Assembly: GCF_022201045.2 (NCBI RefSeq)
Contig: NC_068556.1
Coordinates: 23,665,501-23,729,500, forward strand
Direction: 5' to 3'
DNA: 64,000 nucleotides
From: Citrus sinensis
Lineage: Eukaryota; Streptophyta; Magnoliopsida; Sapindales; Rutaceae
A program made the translations under genes and the position numbers. Positions 45,801-57,611 of the stretch are shown one piece after another. Numbering within the stretch: the first letter of the stretch is position 1; every line of letters starts with the position of its first letter. The notes beneath the pieces are model-generated. The model searched no databases. It was not told where the DNA came from and saw nothing but the letters and a program-made list of their open reading frames with translations.

Positions 45801-45995
45801 GCAATTCTGAAACAGGTTTGTTACTGTCTATATTCCATTTAAACTCTAAACATTCTTGCATATGCATAGTTTCTTACCTGTGGTTTTACTAATCCCCACA
45901 AAACTTTCTCTGAATTCCAGCAGCAGGATGGCCTTGGACCAGCTGAAAATGACTTTGAATTTGATGGGTATTCCCTGGACAATATTCCCGTGTAG
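42877..45995 (+). CDS. Type-B response regulator copy C (ARR1/10/12-like), complete, 680 aa
   Basis: Exons 42877-43033, 43458-43610, 43687-44067, 44385-44461, 44616-45815 and 45921-45995 sum to 2043 nt and close in frame at TAG. The receiver domain (about 26-140) shows D34/D35 in VVDDDP, phosphoacceptor D79 in [12 protein letters not shown] and K128 in YLIKPVR. An acidic and basic linker follows ([15 protein letters not shown]). The GARP/Myb-like DNA-binding domain is at about 206-266 ([15 protein letters not shown] ... [20 protein letters not shown]). A long Gln/Ser/Asn-rich C-terminus ends in [13 protein letters not shown], typical of the activation domain. The product is a nuclear transcription factor activated by His-to-Asp phosphorelay, mainly in cytokinin signalling. 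The first ATG ([10 protein letters not shown]) was used; a second ATG nine codons on is the only one left in copies A and B. This is the only copy that looks fully functional. Confidence 0.93.
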
Positions 45996-47405
45996 TTCAT
46001 GGATGCAACTTCTGAAGTACATACCACAGAAATAGTCGATGGTAGAGAGGATTGCATGATTTCATGTAGCTGCATCTTCCTTTTTGACTATCATGTTTTG
46101 CTGGTTTTATTTGCACATAAGAAGATCAGGCTAATGATATTGATTGGTATGGGATCAATTGCGTCAGAAGATATTTGTGAAGCTTGTAAAATAGCAGTGC
46201 ATGATATGCAAAGGCGTACATGCAAAATTTTTGACTGTTTTCAGTAGCAAACTCCAGCAACAAGCAACTAATTTTAGGAGCCTTGTCATGGTGTCCATTG
46301 GTTTTGAGGGCATGTGTTAAGTCCTGAGGCGACATTGTTTGTAGACATCTGCAGACTTATAGGAGCCTTTCTAACTCTAATAACACTTCAAAATTTGGTT
46401 GCTTTTCTTCATTTTTTTTTTGAAATATTCGTACCTATCCTTATTTTTCCTTGTCATGTTTTCTTTTCCACTCATGTAAGGAAGTAACTTGATGTACATA
46501 TTCCATTTGACTGCAAGACACAAGTGTCTGGGTATTATTCTTTCTTGGTTGTTATCATGTACCTAAATTTGAAGAGATTGTCAATTATGCTTTCTTAGCT
46601 TTTGCCGACTCTGTTAAGCACTCTCATGTGACCTTTGTTCTTTGGGTGTATATCCAAAGTTCTTCGCATTCATTGTTGAAAACCTCTTTGTCGCTGGTCC
46701 AAAATTTTACAATGGTGAACATAATATATCGTGAGCTCGAGAGCATGAACAAAAAACTTGGAGGTCAATAACGAAAATTTTCGAAAACTTGGAAGTTCTC
46801 TGTAGCAAAGGTGAAGGTAGCAGTGTTGTATTAAACGAGGTTGAACTGCAGTCACTTTCACCACTGTTTATTCTGTTGCTTTGCGCTAAGTCGTATCATT
46901 TTTTCTCTCCGAAAGGATATCAAGTGGTATCTGATATCATTAAAAGACGTTGCAATTGTTAATATGCATAATGAGTTGCAGGATAGCTACATTGTGAGGG
47001 ACCTGTCATTTGCCTCTGTGACCGTAAGAACAGGGAAACAACTCCAGAAATAGTCCTCACAAGGAATATTCCTCAAAAACCAAATCTACATTGATTTTAA
47101 CAAAAGGCATTCAAGAACATCAAATAATCATCACAACATCCTAGAAAACTAAAAGATATCAAACATATAAACAATCAAACTAGGCAACTCTATCCAATGA
47201 TTGTGTACAAATCACGAAATTCTATAGCTGTTTATATAATGTTCCACAATTTCTGTCATGTGAATCAACTGCATGGCTAACATAATGAAATGTAACATAC
47301 TGTATATACGAATCATAGTGTACACCTCATCTGGTAACGTCAATCCTCACAAGTATTTAATCAACACTACTGAAAGAATCAAAAAATCAGCAAGCACTGC
47401 CTTGC
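45996..47405. other. 3' region of ARR copy C and spacer to the COBRA-like gene
   Basis: Probably holds the ARR 3' UTR up to a few hundred bases, then the 3' UTR of the minus-strand COBRA-like gene near 47.1-47.4 kb. The two genes converge. No other exon seen. Confidence 0.45.
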
Positions 47406-47412
47406 CCAATGA

Positions 47413-49231
47413 CTATTGCTGCTGTATCAACAATAACACAAATGCAGCTGCAAGGACCGAAAAGAGTAGAGCTGAGCTCTTTGTATTACCATCACTTGTA
47501 GGATATATTGAAGGAAGCGAGCACTGCTCCCCGTTAAAGAATACTTTAGTAGGAAACCCATCTCCAAGAGGCACATTAATTCCAGGGGTATCTTTCTTTT
47601 TAAACGAGATCACTGACTGTTGTTTCCCAGGCACTCTAGGATCCTTCTCAGGATTGGCTCCATCTGTCTCACCCACAAGAAAGTTCAATCCCGGAAGACC
47701 CTGCATGAATATAGTATCATTGCCGCCATCCAAAACAGTTCCATTGAATGAGTATGCTGCTTCAAAACCCGGAGCTGCTTTGTCGAACTGCATCGCAGCA
47801 AACCAATCAGGAAAAGCAGTTTCACCCCAGTTGAAGATTGTCACTCTTGCAGTCCATCCACGATTATAGTCTGTATGTAAATGCCAGTTGATACTGACAC
47901 CACAATTATCTGCACAGGGCATTGGGTTTGGCACTGTTCGATGTTTAAGATCCGCCCAAGCTCTTGCCAGAGAAGAACGATTCTCAAAGGGAAGAAGAAG
48001 AGCTTCAGGCGGAAGAAGAATAGCAGGAGCAGTAGTACTACAAGTTTGGCTTGTACTCTTGCACCCACATGCACAAGTTTTGCAGGGGACAACGGAGTCA
48101 TTGTAATAGGCAGAAAATGATACACAGCATTTAGGGCTCCTTCCCTTGGGCCGTGTAATATTGCACACAACTTGCCAGCTAGCAAAAGCAGTTCTATTTG
48201 CTGGACCACCACTGGGGTCCGGGAAATGGCTGGGACTCACCCTCACTGGAGGGCCACATTGATAATTAGGGTTGAGTGTCCCGTTGATTTTCCAGTTCTG
48301 AGGTGGTGTGAGCTCAGATCTATTCAGATCAGGTGGCATTTTGAAGACCTGCAACTGAAAAACTGAAGTCGACTTGCTTGGATCCATTGATGGTGGCAAG
48401 ATAGCGCCATTTCTACAACAGAAAGGGACCAGCCCAAGGGTTGTGTCATTAGCCTTTGTAGGAGGCAGGTCAATTATGGTTGGCCTTCTCTCGCAATTCA
48501 ATACGTTGGCAAAGTCTAAGTCCCTGTAGTATGTACCTTGTGGACCATATATGCAGTCGGATGAATCAGCAAGATAAGGGTAAGCCCCTTTCATAGTGTA
48601 GATAAATTCATCATGCATCCAGTCCCAGCTCAATTTCCAATTATCAAGACGGCCAATGGGGTTATGGTTTGCAACTGTAACCTGTGCCCAGTAATTCGAG
48701 TCATATGTTCTAGTCACATCATACACGATCGTAAGATCACCACTTTGGCGTGGCAAGAAATTATCATCAACAGTGAAGTTTGATTTAGCATTTGCATCTT
48801 TCGTGCAGCATACGTGCAGCTCACTCTTACCTGAAAATCCACCATCATAGCCATCAGCAAGCGCAAACAAATACCATATAAGCAAAAATGCCACACAATA
48901 TTTTCTAGAATCCAGTCCAATATATTCAGCACAAAAAAGAGAAACCTATAGCTGATCCTCACAAACAAATAATCCTTCATTCATTCTCTACTTCCATCAA
49001 CAAGTTCATCGAGTTATCCCTTCAAAATCAGGACAGTTGCATACATATAGTCAACAATGCCGTTTCTAATTCAAAACATAACTGTCTGAATTTATCAAAT
49101 ATAAATTGCAGTGCTTGATGCACCCAATTTCAAGCATCATACGTTCAAGCCACATAGGTTTCTCCTAAACTATTGCTAGATCTGTTACAGCATTACATTT
49201 TTGCACCCACATACTCTCTGTCACACACACA

Positions 49232-49267
<36 letters not shown>

Positions 49268-49945
49268 AACATAAACTTATAAACTAAAATCACATACATA
49301 AATAAGCAACAAACAAACACCCGCATCACAAAATGAAAAAAAGAAAAAAAGAAAGAAACACATTTTTTTTTTTCTAAACAATTATTTTACCCATCAGAAA
49401 AAGAAAAGATTTTTACCTTGCCTGGTCACAGGAGAGCACAAGAACCCATCATTAGCAAGGCTAATATTCTTCGGCATGGGCACATCACGTAACCCAACAC
49501 CAAACTGAGTCCCCACAATCTTAACCTGGACCTGCATCTGAGTCAAGTCACCCGCCGTCATCACCGCCGTCTTCAAGTCAGACATCGGAAACCCAGCAAA
49601 AAGGGTCCCGTTTCCCACACTAGCAGGGAAGCTATTCCCATCAAACAACACCGCGTTCGACGCAGACACCAAAATCTCCTCGTGCTGAAACCCCACAAAA
49701 GCCCTCCATTGCTTCAGCTGTTCCAGCCCGTTGTTCAGAACAGTCAGCGTTGACTCGAACCGATACGCTTGGTGCTTCGGGTTGTCGGGCGGGAGCTTCG
49801 ATCCCGAGTTGTAGGTGTACGATAAGAAAACGCCGTTGCAGGTGTTGGCTGCCGGTGCTGGCGCTTCTGGGGTTGCTGGTGATTGACAGATCGTAAAGGG
49901 CAGCGTTGTAAATAAGATGAAAATTGAAACCCAGTTCAAACTCAT
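47413..49945 (-). CDS. COBRA-like GPI-anchored protein (COBL7-type), two exons, 648 aa
   Basis: Exon 1 is 49417-49945 and exon 2 is 47413-48830. The phase-1 GT-AG intron joins VTRQ to GKSELHVCC, and 1947 nt close in frame. The chosen start [20 protein letters not shown] gives a clear signal peptide; an upstream in-frame ATG at 50092 would bury it. After the signal comes the extra N-terminal domain typical of the long COBL7-10 subgroup ([18 protein letters not shown] ... [17 protein letters not shown]). The COBRA domain follows with [58 protein letters not shown], the hallmark [20 protein letters not shown] and the Cys cluster after it. The tail [20 protein letters not shown] is a GPI-anchor signal. 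COBRA proteins sit at the outer plasma membrane and guide cellulose deposition and oriented wall growth. Many NxS/T sites are present. Confidence 0.93.
49233..49266 (+). repeat. (CAT)n microsatellite in the COBRA-like intron
   Basis: About eleven CAT units within the single intron (48831-49416). Confidence 0.9.
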
Positions 49946-50099
49946 GGCTTTTGAGTTTTTTGATTTTGTTTGTTCGAAAGGATTTTGAAAGTAGGCTTTG
50001 TAGAGACTCTGTGGGAAAGGGAAACGCGTGACTGAAGAAGAGATGTAGCAATAAGACAGCTTAGTGGTAGCTGTGTATACCTCGGAAAACATGTTTTTT

Positions 50100-51775
50100 T
50101 TTTTTTCAAGTTTGGTATAATAACAAATAGATCCCTATTGGTTTGGTAAACCACAGAATATTATAATTTTAAAATACCTCAATAAAGTCGTCATATATAA
50201 TTCATTGTTTTATCAAATAAGTAATGTTATTAAAAATATAGGCATTACCTTAGCTAAACGAAACTTATTTTAATTTAGGTCTTTAAAAATGAATTAAAAC
50301 AAAAAAAATGAAATTGATCGATTAAATAATTCAGTTCAATTCTCAAATTTATATTGAATTAATTTTTCAAAATAATCAAGTTTAAATTAGATCTATTTTC
50401 AGAAGATAAATTGAATTGAAAATACCCATAAAAACTAGAATTATTCCATTTATAATTAGATTTATACAATAATTAATATAACAATAAAATATGAGAGTCT
50501 GGTTTAAAATTCGACAAACTTAAGGACTTGAAGAAAATAAAAGGAAAATTTCAATGTGATATTGACATATTATAACAGTAGAGACCCACATTACAGAACT
50601 TCAAATTATATATCTAATTGTGATTTTTTTTAAAATCAAGGACTTGATTGTTATTATCTTTTTATTATTATTTTTTTGAAGTTTTCTTTTGGTTTTCAAA
50701 TTGTGTCGACTGAGTCAGATAAAACGACTCGTTCTGGGGGTTAATTAGTCGTAGGTGGTAACTTGATTTGTTTTCTGGAATTAAAAAAATAAAAACAAAA
50801 ACAAAAGTAGTTGGTTTATTTATTTATTTATTATTTTTTTTGTGGGAAAATGCTTCAAAGGAATCGTTGTAAAGCAAAAGAGCCGTTGTGTATGTAAGAA
50901 GGAGGGCTCTACTTTCCTGTCACTATCTCAATCTTTCCAATTTTGAATTCATAATGCCGACTGCACGTCTTTTCATTGCACTGGACCCCACCAACGTGCC
51001 GGCCGCGTCGCTCCATTTGCGTGTGTTTGTCTGGTTAATAGGCTTTCACAATGAGCCCATAATACAATAAATGGGCTTCAAAACTGGCATTAGGCGTCCA
51101 GTTTTAAGGCCCAATGATGGATTCTCAACTCTCAAGTTTGTCAACGGGAAGAAATTGGACCTGGGCACCTGGCCTGGCACTTATGACATGAACTTTGTTT
51201 ATTTTCGTTTTTTTTTTTAAATTTAATATCACTTACCATTTCTCTGATTATATAATAACAACATGCCCAAAAATTGCACGTGCAGGCACAGGTTTCTTGT
51301 AAAGCTTCTTTGCTTGTATAGTGTTTTTCGCTTTTGTTTTAAAGGTTAGGTGGATATGTATTTGAGTCTCCTGCTTTGAATTCACATCACACCTACATTT
51401 TGACTACATCTTTGTTTCATTTTCTTTGTTGTTCCATTTACAATCTTTAAAGATAATAGAGATCACTAAAATACTTACAAAAAAATTTGAAAGAGTTTAG
51501 TTTGATAATTAGAGTAGTGATTCTCATAAATATAGCTTGAAATAAAAGATTTAGACCAAGCCCAACTTATGACACGATGATACACAAAAACTCAGAGCTA
51601 AGCAGATAGAAAATTTAGAGTTTTTTCAACCACGAGATAAGTGAAGGCTTTCAATCCCAAGCCTCTATTGCTTACTGGCTTGGGAAGAGAAATTCTAAAA
51701 TACTTCTGATGTATTACAACCAATTAATGCATGCACGACATGTGTAGTTGAATTTAATATAATCACCATTTGCAT
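50100..51775. other. Upstream and intergenic region of the COBRA-like gene
   Basis: AT-rich, no supported exon. Several TGGGC/GCCCA words at about 51050-51110 resemble site II elements but lie more than 1 kb from the start codon. Confidence 0.4.
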
Positions 51776-51977
51776 GAGTAATGATATAGCCACAAACTCT
51801 TGTACAAACTTATTTTGTACAAACTGATGTGGCATGATAAAATTGGTTGAATTAAATATCTCTTGGCTCACATGATTTATTTATATTATTTTATATTTTC
51901 ATTCAACCAATGAATTAATGTCACATCAGTTTGTATAAGATAAATTTATACAAGAGTTTGTGGTTGTATCATCACTC
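51776..51977. mobile_element. Mutator-like foldback MITE (202 bp)
   Basis: Nearly the whole element folds on itself: GAGTAATGATATAGCCACAA on the left matches the inverse of the right end (GAGTGATGATACAACCACAA), and the similarity continues for about 85 bases. A 10-bp duplication CCATTTGCAT flanks it (51766-51775 and 51978-51987), within the 9-10 bp range of Mutator-type insertions. No coding sequence. Confidence 0.88.
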
Positions 51978-51989
51978 CCATTTGCATAT

Positions 51990-52880
51990 AAATTTTTAAA
52001 ATAAATACACATATACCAAATATCAGATAGCACAGGGACCAACAACCCAAGCACGTGTCAAAAATTCAATTATTGACAGCTAATGCTGAATTTTTATTTC
52101 AAAGGAGCCGGTGCGGTGCGGATGTTACTCTTACCAAATAGCCGTTATATCAGGCTAGATGATTTTTGGTCTTAATCAACTTGCTTGCATCATTAAATGA
52201 CTAGGTACTATAAGTCAAATGTTTCATGAAATTAATAATCAAATGAATTGAAACATCCGAACAATAACGTTTCCTTGTCGGTCAAAAATCACAACTCTGC
52301 TCGAACATTCTTCTTGTGAAAACACTTCTGTTTTTAGATATAAGATCATACAGAGTCTTAAGATAATTTGAATTACGAAATATCATGGCAATAATTGGTT
52401 GGTTTACCCCGTAAATTCTCTAGTGAATAGATTCTATTCTCTCATGTATATGAAAACATTTTCTCGCAACTTTTGATAAGAGATCACATCAGAAATGAGG
52501 GGGGATTTGATAATTATTCATTCATCAGCTGCCTCTATTATTCTTGCTTATATTTTAAAATTATACGTAGAAAATAGTCTGAAAAATATAACATAATCTT
52601 TGCATGGACAATGACATCGAGAAAATCTTTCGTACATCGAAGATAATACAATCAACTAGCACAAAAGATTAACGTGGTAAAGCCGTTGTACAAAAGATTT
52701 CTCCTTATTGAAATGTTATACTTCTGAAACTTTTGTTGTTAGGCAACCAAAAGAGCACAAACAGGGGATGGCATATAGGCATGCAAGGTAATATTCCTTT
52801 GAGCATCTGCATGGATAGACCCACCTCCGATGGCGGCGTCACTGCCACGCCGTCTTCTATAACCGGCGTCGAAGACCCCA
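51990..52880. other. Intergenic region
   Basis: No gene that I can support. The stretch 52750-52920 has a higher GC content and is open on both strands, but neither reading matched a family I know. Confidence 0.35.
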
Positions 52881-52889
52881 GAAGCTTTA

Positions 52890-53066
52890 TTAATTCTTTT
52901 GATTCTCAGGCAAACTTTTAGGGCTTACTTGAAGCTCTGCCTTGATGAATGAATCTTTCGCGTCACAACTGTTGCAAATTGTTGGCTTGTCATTATTCCC
53001 ATGAACTTGATTGCTGCGTTTTTGTTTCCACTGCTTCTTCAGGCCCTTAAACCAACTTAAAGACAT
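52890..53066 (-). CDS. Candidate small basic protein, 58 aa, function unknown
   Basis: The minus-strand ATG at 53066 encodes MSLSWFKGLKKQWKQKRSNQ, a middle with ICNSCDAK, and a Lys/Asn-rich end. A strong TATA box (TATATATATAAAG on the minus strand, about 53108-53121) sits 42-55 bases before the ATG, a compact but workable promoter distance. The frame could also leave by a splice donor CAA|GTAAGC at about 52927, but no partner exon was found. No signal peptide or known domain. It may be a small protein, a first exon, or chance. Confidence 0.35.
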   Translation of the reverse strand: MSLSWFKGLKKQWKQKRSNQVHGNNDKPTICNSCDAKDSFIKAELQVSPKSLPENQKN

Positions 53067-53107
53067 GTGTGTGTTTGCATGCACATTGCTTGAGAAATCT
53101 CGCGTGT

Positions 53108-53121
53108 CTTTATATATATAG
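53108..53121 (-). promoter_or_regulatory. TATA box upstream of the 58-aa candidate gene
   Basis: Minus strand TATATATATAAAG, the canonical plant TATA form, placed just upstream of the ATG at 53066. Confidence 0.4.
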
Positions 53122-53478
53122 TAACGAGCTAACTCATGAAGTGATGGCAAAAATGCAATTTTTCCACAATATTGGCAGTTTGTAGAGCTCATGTAATAGA
53201 GCATGCTCATACGTACCCAGAAAATAAATGAATCTTATCTGCCTATCTGAATCTGAATCCATAAAAATGTAACACATATATGATCAGGTCATTAATTTGG
53301 ATTTAATGCGGAATCCAGGGGTAATTATTTTCAAAGCAGAAATATATTATTTCTTCATTAAGTTAAAAAAAAAATCTAAAATAATTCTTAACAAAGACAC
53401 CCCTATCGATGAAGATGATCCAATTTTATGATTATAAGCCTCCCAATGACCAAGACACAGTCTACCTTCAGTTCAAGA

Positions 53479-53609
53479 GTCCAAGCTTGAAAATTTTGCT
53501 AAGACTGGAACAGATTGGCTCGCAAATGAGCAGTAATTTGGAACGTCCAAGCTTGAAAATTTTGCTAAGACTGGAACTGATTGGCTCGCAAATGAGCAGT
53601 AATTGGAAC
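53479..53609 (+). repeat. 66-bp direct duplication
   Basis: The unit GTCCAAGCTTGAAAATTTTG... occurs at 53479-53544 and again at 53545-53609 with one substitution (ACAG/CTG) and a one-base deletion at the end. A recent local duplication in intergenic DNA. Confidence 0.88.
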
Positions 53610-53619
53610 GTATAAATGA

Positions 53620-55070
53620 GTTGACACCAAATGACCACTTAGGGTTCGAACCTATATGAGAGAAACGACGTTCAGATCCCATGCTTATTTCAGTTGTGTT
53701 TACACTGCTTGAGTTGACCTGAAATTTTGGTGCAAGGTCGCCATAGATCAAGTCCTTTAATAATCTGAAATCTTACCACTGTATACGTGCATTGGAAGCA
53801 AATTCATGTAAAAAGTGTCCAACTGCAAATCTCTGATTTCTTTCACCGAAAAGAAAATATCAATTCTTTTTGGTTCAATAAAATAAAAGAATAACCCGAG
53901 AACAAGGCAGAAACTATCCTTGAATTGCGCGTACTTAAAGGCATACGTAAGAGGTAGATTCGAAATCCACGAATAAAGCCTATTTCTCGAAATTCTTCAA
54001 TATTGATAAACTGGGTTAAGCACAAAAGATTTTTTTGTTAATTATAGATTCATGCTAATTAATACCTTACCTCTTAAGGGTTAAGGTTAGTTCATAGTAG
54101 TAACAATTAATCGTATTTGATTTGATGTGAGTGTGTCAAATCCGCATAAAACCTCCGCAAACAGAGATATTGCACCAGTTGCGACCTCTAAATTATTAAC
54201 AAGCACTTAATACCAATACCTTTCAGATCGGAGTTATGATTTTAATTGTCGGCAACGTCAACTTTTTTCCTGAATATTTTGTGCTTCGTCCATGTGAAAG
54301 CTAGCTATGTGCATTTCATTTTATTCAAATCCAATTATTCCAACAATCTTATAAGCTGCCACCAGAAGCAGTACTTTTAATGTCCAAAGAACTAAGCCAG
54401 CATGTTCTTAGCAGTAGAATTTAATTAAAGTTAAAAAGCATAAAAAAAAAAAATCAGATTAAAGTTGAAGGAAAAACATAATTCAAATAAAGTCCCGATC
54501 TATTCGTGGCATGTGGGATGAGAATAAAGTACGTGCACAAGGAAATTATATTCACAGAGTCATCGAAGGGGCCCTAGAAAATAGCAAGTGCTTACATCTT
54601 AACAAACAAGGCCTTGTCTCGTTTCGTAGCTTTATTACTATCGGTTTGCATTATTGGTATTGTCGTGGTGCCAACGTAGTGCTAATTGTGCACCACGTGT
54701 CACAATGCATGAACCGAACTCGCAGAAAGGTCCAAGCTCCATGACCATGAGCCTCTTTTGGTAATTATATTTCATTTAAGTGGGCAAAATAGTTGGTGAC
54801 GCACCAACCATCACATCTCCTAATCAACTAATTACAATTACAAATAACCTTTAATTTTCCCCTTATTTGTTACTTGATGGCTACTTTATTTCAATTATTA
54901 ATGGTTCATTCAATGCTTTTCAATCTTGTTTCTCAATCCTATACATGTTTAGTGGTCGGCCATTTTCTTTGCTAGTGAACATAATTAATTTGGAAGTTTT
55001 TCTAACTAACCTTTTAGGAAAGTCATGTGAGTGAAATTTTTTTTCCTCTAAAATTATCACTTCATGTATT
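53620..55070. other. Intergenic region
   Basis: No supported exon or element. Confidence 0.4.
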
Positions 55071-55074
55071 TTGT

Positions 55075-55240
55075 ATTAGGATTAAAATTCAGTATTGAGT
55101 TTTTTTTTTTTTTAACTGAGCACTGAATCAATGATCAAGATTTATTTTAAATTTTTTTATTTTATTTCTCTTACCTAATAATTATTGATTCAGTGCTTAG
55201 CAAAAACTCAGCTCAACACTAAATCATCATCCTTTGTATT
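55075..55240. mobile_element. Small foldback MITE-like element
   Basis: Left arm TTGAGTTTTTT...AACTGAGCACTGAATCAATGA pairs with right arm TTGATTCAGTGCTTAGCAAAAACTCA. About 150 bases in total. Target duplication not resolved. Confidence 0.5.
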
Positions 55241-55249
55241 AACCATTTG

Positions 55250-57360
55250 GGCAAAATTCTAAGTTATCGTACCATAAGAACTATCATATTCGAGGACACT
55301 TTTTTTTTTTTCCTTTTTTAAAGCTTCATGAGTAAGCATTTAGAATCTATTTCTTATTAGTTCAAGATCTATCTTGATTACTTTCCGGAATCAAAGCTAG
55401 TAGATTTGTTTGGGTGAAGTTTGTTATCAACTTTTAATTACATAAAAAGGAACATAACCGAACACTACTATAACTAATTTTCAGATATCATAAAATTCTT
55501 ATTTATCTCGATTGAAGGATCTTCAGAATCATCACCTGATTCCAATGAGGATTTCTGAGATAAAGTTGTGAACTTGTAATCTGTAATTTATTAATGTGGT
55601 GCTAAATCGACGATAAACAACAAGTGCACTTTTACAGTACTGGACTACACTCATTAAAAAATAAAAATAAAATCGTGAATTCAAAATTTAGAATAGATGG
55701 TGATTTTCTTCTTGTGCCGTCCAACTTGTGAACAGATCCAATTGCGGATTTCGTTTTTGGGGTCTAGAGAAAAAGGAAAATGGAAAAGAAGAAAGGTAGT
55801 TAAAATTTCACCCTGTTTACACTTGAGGCTCCAGTAAACGAGGCAATCAAGCCTATAATGAACTTGAAAAAGGTTATATTATAAAATAGATTGTGAAGAA
55901 GTTGCTTCGGACAACCAGAAAGTAAAAGGAAGAAAAAAGATTTGAGTAAAGTTCAAGATTCTTTATACTTCTAGTTTGGGTTTTGAGGTTATTTATACAC
56001 ATAATTTTGCCTTTATTGATTTTGAATATCTTGGCATCAGGAGTCCTCAAACAGACTTTTTCAAAGCATTTGTTAACTAAATTATACCGTAAAATTGACA
56101 ATTACGAACTTTATTCGGACATCCTTATTCCTCCCTCAAGAGGTGGAAAAGAAAAGAAAAAAAAAACAAATTTGAAGATTCTAAAATCTAATCTCATGGA
56201 TTTATATATCATCGTTCACACCTTCTAAAATGTAGATTTGGAGTAGATTAATTCCGTCTAACTTTAATTAATAACATTTTAATAAAGCTAAGCGGTGATA
56301 ACTAAGTTCAAATCCATATTCTATAACATATTGATATTTGTACTAAGTAAGAACTTCTTAAGCATATAACTTAATTAGCAAAAATGTCGGTCAGATACCG
56401 TTAATTTTCCTCGTGCAGTTTTATGAAGAGCATATATTTCTGAAGAGAAGCACAATTGGGGACTTAACTAACACGAAGCAAGTTAAATAATTAACTGACT
56501 TTCGGTTTATCAATCAATCAAATCTATGATAATTGAGAAGAAAAGGAGCAGCATCTGTAGATGCCAAATTGAGACGCCACATGGCATTTAATTAGCAATT
56601 TGGCAATTTTGTGAAGAGCCATCATCGTCACAATTGTGGAACCCGCAGGCAAAGGTTCATAGCTAGTGACTTAGTACAAAAAGACTATCACCACCGAACC
56701 AGCCTGTAAAGTTCCTTTGTCCTCTGGAGTCTGGACGGCCATTGCCATTGAAACTTGCAACATTGAATAATGATATAATTTAAATATCCTTTCAGTGTAT
56801 CATCTAAATTTTGATCAGGATATGATGGTATGGTTACTTATCCTTATTGGGATCATTTGTTCCACGAGATAAATACCGACAGGTCAATTGAATTGGTTTT
56901 ATTTTATGAAGCTAGCTAGCTGTGTTGCATGTGGGCAAAATTAGATGAGCCTTAAATTTTTCACCTCAGTGCCCCATATTGGTGATGGTAGCATTTAGTT
57001 TGCGTTTTCACAACCAGTTCTATAAACTAATTAAGAAAGAATAATGCTATTTCACCTAAAACTTAATATCGTCGAAATACTCGAAATTATTTTTTATTGT
57101 AATTACGGTGAGAATTTTTAATTTTTCACTATTATTCGAAAAAAAAACTTAAAAGTAATTAAGAAAGACTCAAATTCGGAAAGGGTCTTAATTCTAGAGT
57201 GCAAACAGTTTTGTAGGCATTTAACTATTAAGGAATTGAAAAAAGAGAGAATTTGACTGTGCTGCCAGCTTTCTTATATGCGAAGGGTGAGCATAATTAA
57301 AATGAGGTGAATTATGGCTGCAACTACTAAGAGAAACTTTTTTGTTTTACTTACTAATTA
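55250..57360. other. Intergenic region
   Basis: No supported exon or element; typical AT-rich spacer. Confidence 0.4.
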
Positions 57361-57361
57361 A

Positions 57362-57610
57362 GCCTCATTTGGTATTAAGGTGTTGCAACTTCAGTTGTAT
57401 TAACAAAATAAAATTATGAAATAAAAATTAATAATATATAGTAAATATAATTTTAAATAATAATTTTCATAAAATTAGTAAAAATATCATATATTTCATC
57501 ATACAAGTATAAAATCAAATTAATTTAACTTTTAAGATATAACAATTAATATTTATTAAATATTTTAGTGTTGCATTAACTGTCCAATCTCAATCTAAAA
57601 CAGGGTCTTA
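57362..57610. mobile_element. MITE, family M, copy 2
   Basis: Shares the ordered body words of the 36.5-kb and 62.9-kb copies (ATAAAATTATGAAATAAAAATT, ATATAGTAAATATAATTTTAAA, ATATTTATTAAATATTT). Ends GCCTCATTTGG and, inverted, GACCCTGTTTTAG, flanked by TTAA on both sides, fit a PIF/Harbinger-type MITE. Confidence 0.75.
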
Positions 57611-57611
57611 A

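Noticed and set aside
47881..48366. Plus-strand and shifted minus-strand frames inside the COBRA-like exon 2
   Set aside because: Shadows; only the 47413-48830 minus frame carries COBRA motifs.
50092..50092. Upstream in-frame ATG for the COBRA-like gene
   Set aside because: It would place about 49 residues before the signal peptide; the ATG at 49945 starts directly at a clear signal sequence.
54511..54744. 77-codon plus-strand open frame
   Set aside because: No family resemblance, no conserved gene signals; left as intergenic.
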